DNA of 64,000 nt from an uncultured Peptococcaceae bacterium (GTDB lineage: Bacteria; Bacillota; Peptococcia; Peptococcales; Peptococcaceae). Location: contig CAMYDW010000003.1 in NCBI GenBank assembly GCA_947254645.1, positions 62,001-126,000 of the forward strand. Direction: 5' to 3'. The notes beneath the pieces are model-generated. The model was not told the origin of the DNA and did not search any database. It worked only from the letters and a program-made list of their open reading frames with translations. Shown here one piece after another: positions 62,358 to 64,000 of this stretch. The position numbers and the translations under genes were made by a program. Numbering within the stretch: position 1 is the stretch's first letter; each line of letters starts with the position of its first letter.

Positions 62358-63629
62358 CTATTTTCTATCATTGGTAAGATGAAGCTGATCAAGAATGAAG
62401 AAGATTAAACCTAATAACATTGCCACGATGGTAGCAAGGGCCATCCCTTTGAGCTGTACACTACCTAGCTGAACAAAAGCGCCAGAAAGACCTGTGACAA
62501 ATGGGATTGCTGTCAATGCTTGGTTGCGGCTCTTGTTATAATCAACACGAGAGTCAACCAAAAGACGTAAACCACTTACACCAATCATCCCATATAAGAG
62601 GAAGCTCACACCACCCATGACTTCTGGGGGAATACTCATAATTAATGCTGCAATTTTACCAACAAAAGCAAGAAGAATGGAAAGAATCGCTGTACCACCA
62701 ATAACCCAAGTGGAGTACACGCGTGTCATCGCCATAACACCAATATTTTCACCATAAGTGGTGGTTGGTACAGCGCCGGAGAAACCACTCAAAACAGTAG
62801 AAATACCATCTGCAAATAAAGTGCGGTGCAAGCCTGGTTTGCGAAGCAAGTTGCGCTTGACAATTTGACCTGTAACGATTTGGTGACCGATATGCTCGCT
62901 GATGACCACGAGAGAAGCAGGTAAAACAATGAGCATAGCACTTGCATCAAATTTTGGATGAACAAAATTTGGCAAGGCAAACCAAGATGCTTCCACAACG
63001 ATTGAATAATCCACTAAGCCAGCGAAGAGCGCTGCAATATAGCCGACGATAATAGCAATAAGGATAGGAATAAGAGAAAGGAAACCTCTAAATACGACAG
63101 AACCAATCACCGCTGTGAGTAGAGTAATAAGAAAAATGAGTACACGACGTGGTTCAATAGCAGTGTAAGTATCGGATAAAATTAATCCGCCCATGCTCGC
63201 AGCAGTTTGGGAAAGCTCCAAGCCGATTAAGGCAACAACAGCACCCATTGCTGCAGGTGGCAACAATGCGTCAATCCAATCAGTGCCAAAGCGGTAAACA
63301 ATACCCGCAATGATACAAATGACTGCACCAGATGCCATAAAGCCACCCAATGCGTATTCATAGCCCATATTTGGTGTATTAATCAATAAAAGCGTTGGGG
63401 CAATAAAGGCAAAGCTAGAGCCGAGATAGGCAGGGGATGTTCCTTTGGTAAGGGCAATAAAAATCAGTGTCCCAATCCCGTTAAATAATAAAACAATTGC
63501 AGGATTGATGCCAAAAATATTCGGTACAAGAATCGAAGCACTAAACATCGCAAACAAGTGTTGTATGCTTAATGGAATGGATTCTCGTAGCGGTGGATGG
63601 GCATCGACATCATAAAATTTTTCTTCCAT
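62358..63629 (-). CDS. uraA: Uracil permease (NCS2/NAT family)
   Basis: A 423-residue protein with about 14 membrane helices. The first helices carry SIQHLFAMFSASILVP, and the substrate-binding motif of uracil permeases is seen as PAYLGSSFAFIAP. The later ISEHIGHQIVTGQ region matches the family's conserved glutamate-histidine segment. It imports uracil with protons. AGGAGGAAGAAGAAA precedes the ATG. No PyrR-type or purine aptamer is visible in the short leader. Confidence 0.92.
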   Translation of the reverse strand: MEEKFYDVDAHPPLRESIPLSIQHLFAMFSASILVPNIFGINPAIVLLFNGIGTLIFIALTKGTSPAYLGSSFAFIAPTLLLINTPNMGYEYALGGFMASGAVICIIAGIVYRFGTDWIDALLPPAAMGAVVALIGLELSQTAASMGGLILSDTYTAIEPRRVLIFLITLLTAVIGSVVFRGFLSLIPILIAIIVGYIAALFAGLVDYSIVVEASWFALPNFVHPKFDASAMLIVLPASLVVISEHIGHQIVTGQIVKRNLLRKPGLHRTLFADGISTVLSGFSGAVPTTTYGENIGVMAMTRVYSTWVIGGTAILSILLAFVGKIAALIMSIPPEVMGGVSFLLYGMIGVSGLRLLVDSRVDYNKSRNQALTAIPFVTGLSGAFVQLGSVQLKGMALATIVAMLLGLIFFILDQLHLTNDRK

Positions 63630-63666
63630 TTTCTTCTTCCTCCTTATATTTGCTCAAACTTCCACA

Positions 63667-63695
63667 ATTTTACACGTAGGATGGATGAATGTCAA
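63667..63695 (-). promoter_or_regulatory. Promoter of uraA
   Basis: On the minus strand TTGACA (63690-63695), a 17-base spacer and TAAAAT (63667-63672), about 37 bases before the ATG. Confidence 0.8.
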
Positions 63696-63747
63696 GTGCA
63701 AAATATCTAAAATAAAAAATCATCAAACACCTTTCATGGGGAAAAAC

Positions 63748-63776
63748 TTTACAAGCGATAGCGCAAATTTTATAAT
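63748..63776 (+). promoter_or_regulatory. Promoter of gltX
   Basis: TTTACA (63748-63753), a 17-base spacer and TATAAT (63771-63776), 64 bases before the ATG. Confidence 0.7.
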
Positions 63777-63840
63777 AAAATGGATATGATAAAATATAAG
63801 TCTTTAAAAATAAGGAGAAAGACTTTTCAGGAGGATTTTA

Positions 63841-64000
63841 ATGGATTATCAATTACTTGCAGATTGGCTGTTTCCAGACACCCAAGAAACGATTGATGTT
63901 TTGGAGGCAAAATTTCCAAAACGTGAAATAGATGATGAGGCCATGATTACACGTTTGGGACCAAGCCCAACAGGTTTTATTCATATTGGCAATTTGTATG
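63841..64000 (+). CDS. gltX: Glutamate--tRNA ligase, N-terminal part, cut by window end
   Basis: The first 53 residues of a class I synthetase are visible. RLGPSPTGFIHIGNLY contains the HIGH motif (HIGN). It is preceded by a 36-residue extension (MDYQLLADWLFPDTQETIDV and onward) that is typical of the long clostridial GltX group and absent from the short E. coli type. AGGAGGATTTTA precedes the ATG. It is an independent gene, on the opposite strand to uraA. Confidence 0.9.
   Translation, partial: MDYQLLADWLFPDTQETIDVLEAKFPKREIDDEAMITRLGPSPTGFIHIGNLY

Noticed and set aside
63630..63700. A pyrimidine-responsive leader before uraA
   Set aside because: The distance from promoter to ATG is about 37 bases, too short for a PyrR attenuator, and no aptamer motif is seen.
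1..64000. CRISPR array, prophage, transposon or toxin-antitoxin system
   Set aside because: I saw no regularly spaced repeats, integrase or transposase motifs, or paired small toxin-antitoxin ORFs, and base composition looks even across the window.

Overview
The window is a continuous stretch of chromosome from a low-to-mid GC member of the Bacillota (Firmicutes), probably an anaerobe of the Clostridia/Negativicutes type. The evidence is the Gram-positive style division and cell wall cluster, strong Shine-Dalgarno sites, the DUF1385-prfA-prmC block, rubrerythrin and thiol peroxidase, the MurT/GatD lipid II amidation pair, a lysine riboswitch, a LexA-like CGAAC-N4-GTTC site and a clostridial-type glutamyl-tRNA synthetase. 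I cannot place it to genus. Almost every gene is chromosomal core or near-core. I saw no phage, IS element, CRISPR array or defence island.

Layout. 1-8.5 kb: end of a DUF3267 zincin, a small membrane ORF with an in-frame amber codon, tmcAL (reverse), yceD-rpmF, typA, rubrerythrin, queH, a metallophosphoesterase, a MazG-like NTPase and an amino acid racemase. 8.5-18.1 kb: a lipoprotein FAD oxidoreductase with an SLH-like tail, DUF1385, prfA-prmC-MFS pump-HAD phosphatase, then radical SAM-EcsC-2-hydroxyacid dehydrogenase. 18.3-32.8 kb: the dcw cluster (mraZ rsmH ftsL pbp murF mraY murD ftsW murG murC ftsQ ftsZ), preceded by four 10-bp MraZ boxes and lacking murE, murB and ftsA. 32.8-36.6 kb: Spx/ArsC-like protein, a small membrane protein with a LexA-like site in its promoter region, cardiolipin synthase and tpx. 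36.6-40.8 kb: tRNA-Leu(CAA), a possible small RNA, and an unknown gene-ppx-ppk operon. 40.9-45.4 kb: glnS-plsC-murT-gatD. 45.4-51 kb: EamA and DUF554 membrane proteins, a SanA/YdcF-like protein, a C39-like protein and an ABC-F ATPase. 51-57.4 kb: thiN and a DsrE protein, a LutA/LutB-like pair, and an NSS symporter preceded by an unidentified multi-helix RNA. 57.4-64 kb: dapA under a lysine riboswitch, recQ, a collapsed azlCD remnant, a CmpB-like coiled-coil protein, uraA, and the start of gltX.

How it fits together. The largest theme is envelope growth. The dcw cluster makes and uses lipid II, MurT/GatD amidate it, plsC and cls make and remodel membrane lipid, and dapA supplies the lysine/diaminopimelate branch. 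Translation and tRNA functions (tmcAL, rpmF, typA, queH, prfA, prmC, glnS, gltX) are the second theme. Oxidative stress genes (rubrerythrin, tpx) and polyphosphate metabolism (ppx, ppk) form smaller modules.

The least explained items are the folded RNA before the NSS symporter (55416-55521), the putatively SOS-controlled 71-residue membrane protein just downstream of ftsZ, the doubly deleted azlCD remnant, and the terminator-bounded stretch after tRNA-Leu. No clear-cut new multi-gene system is visible.
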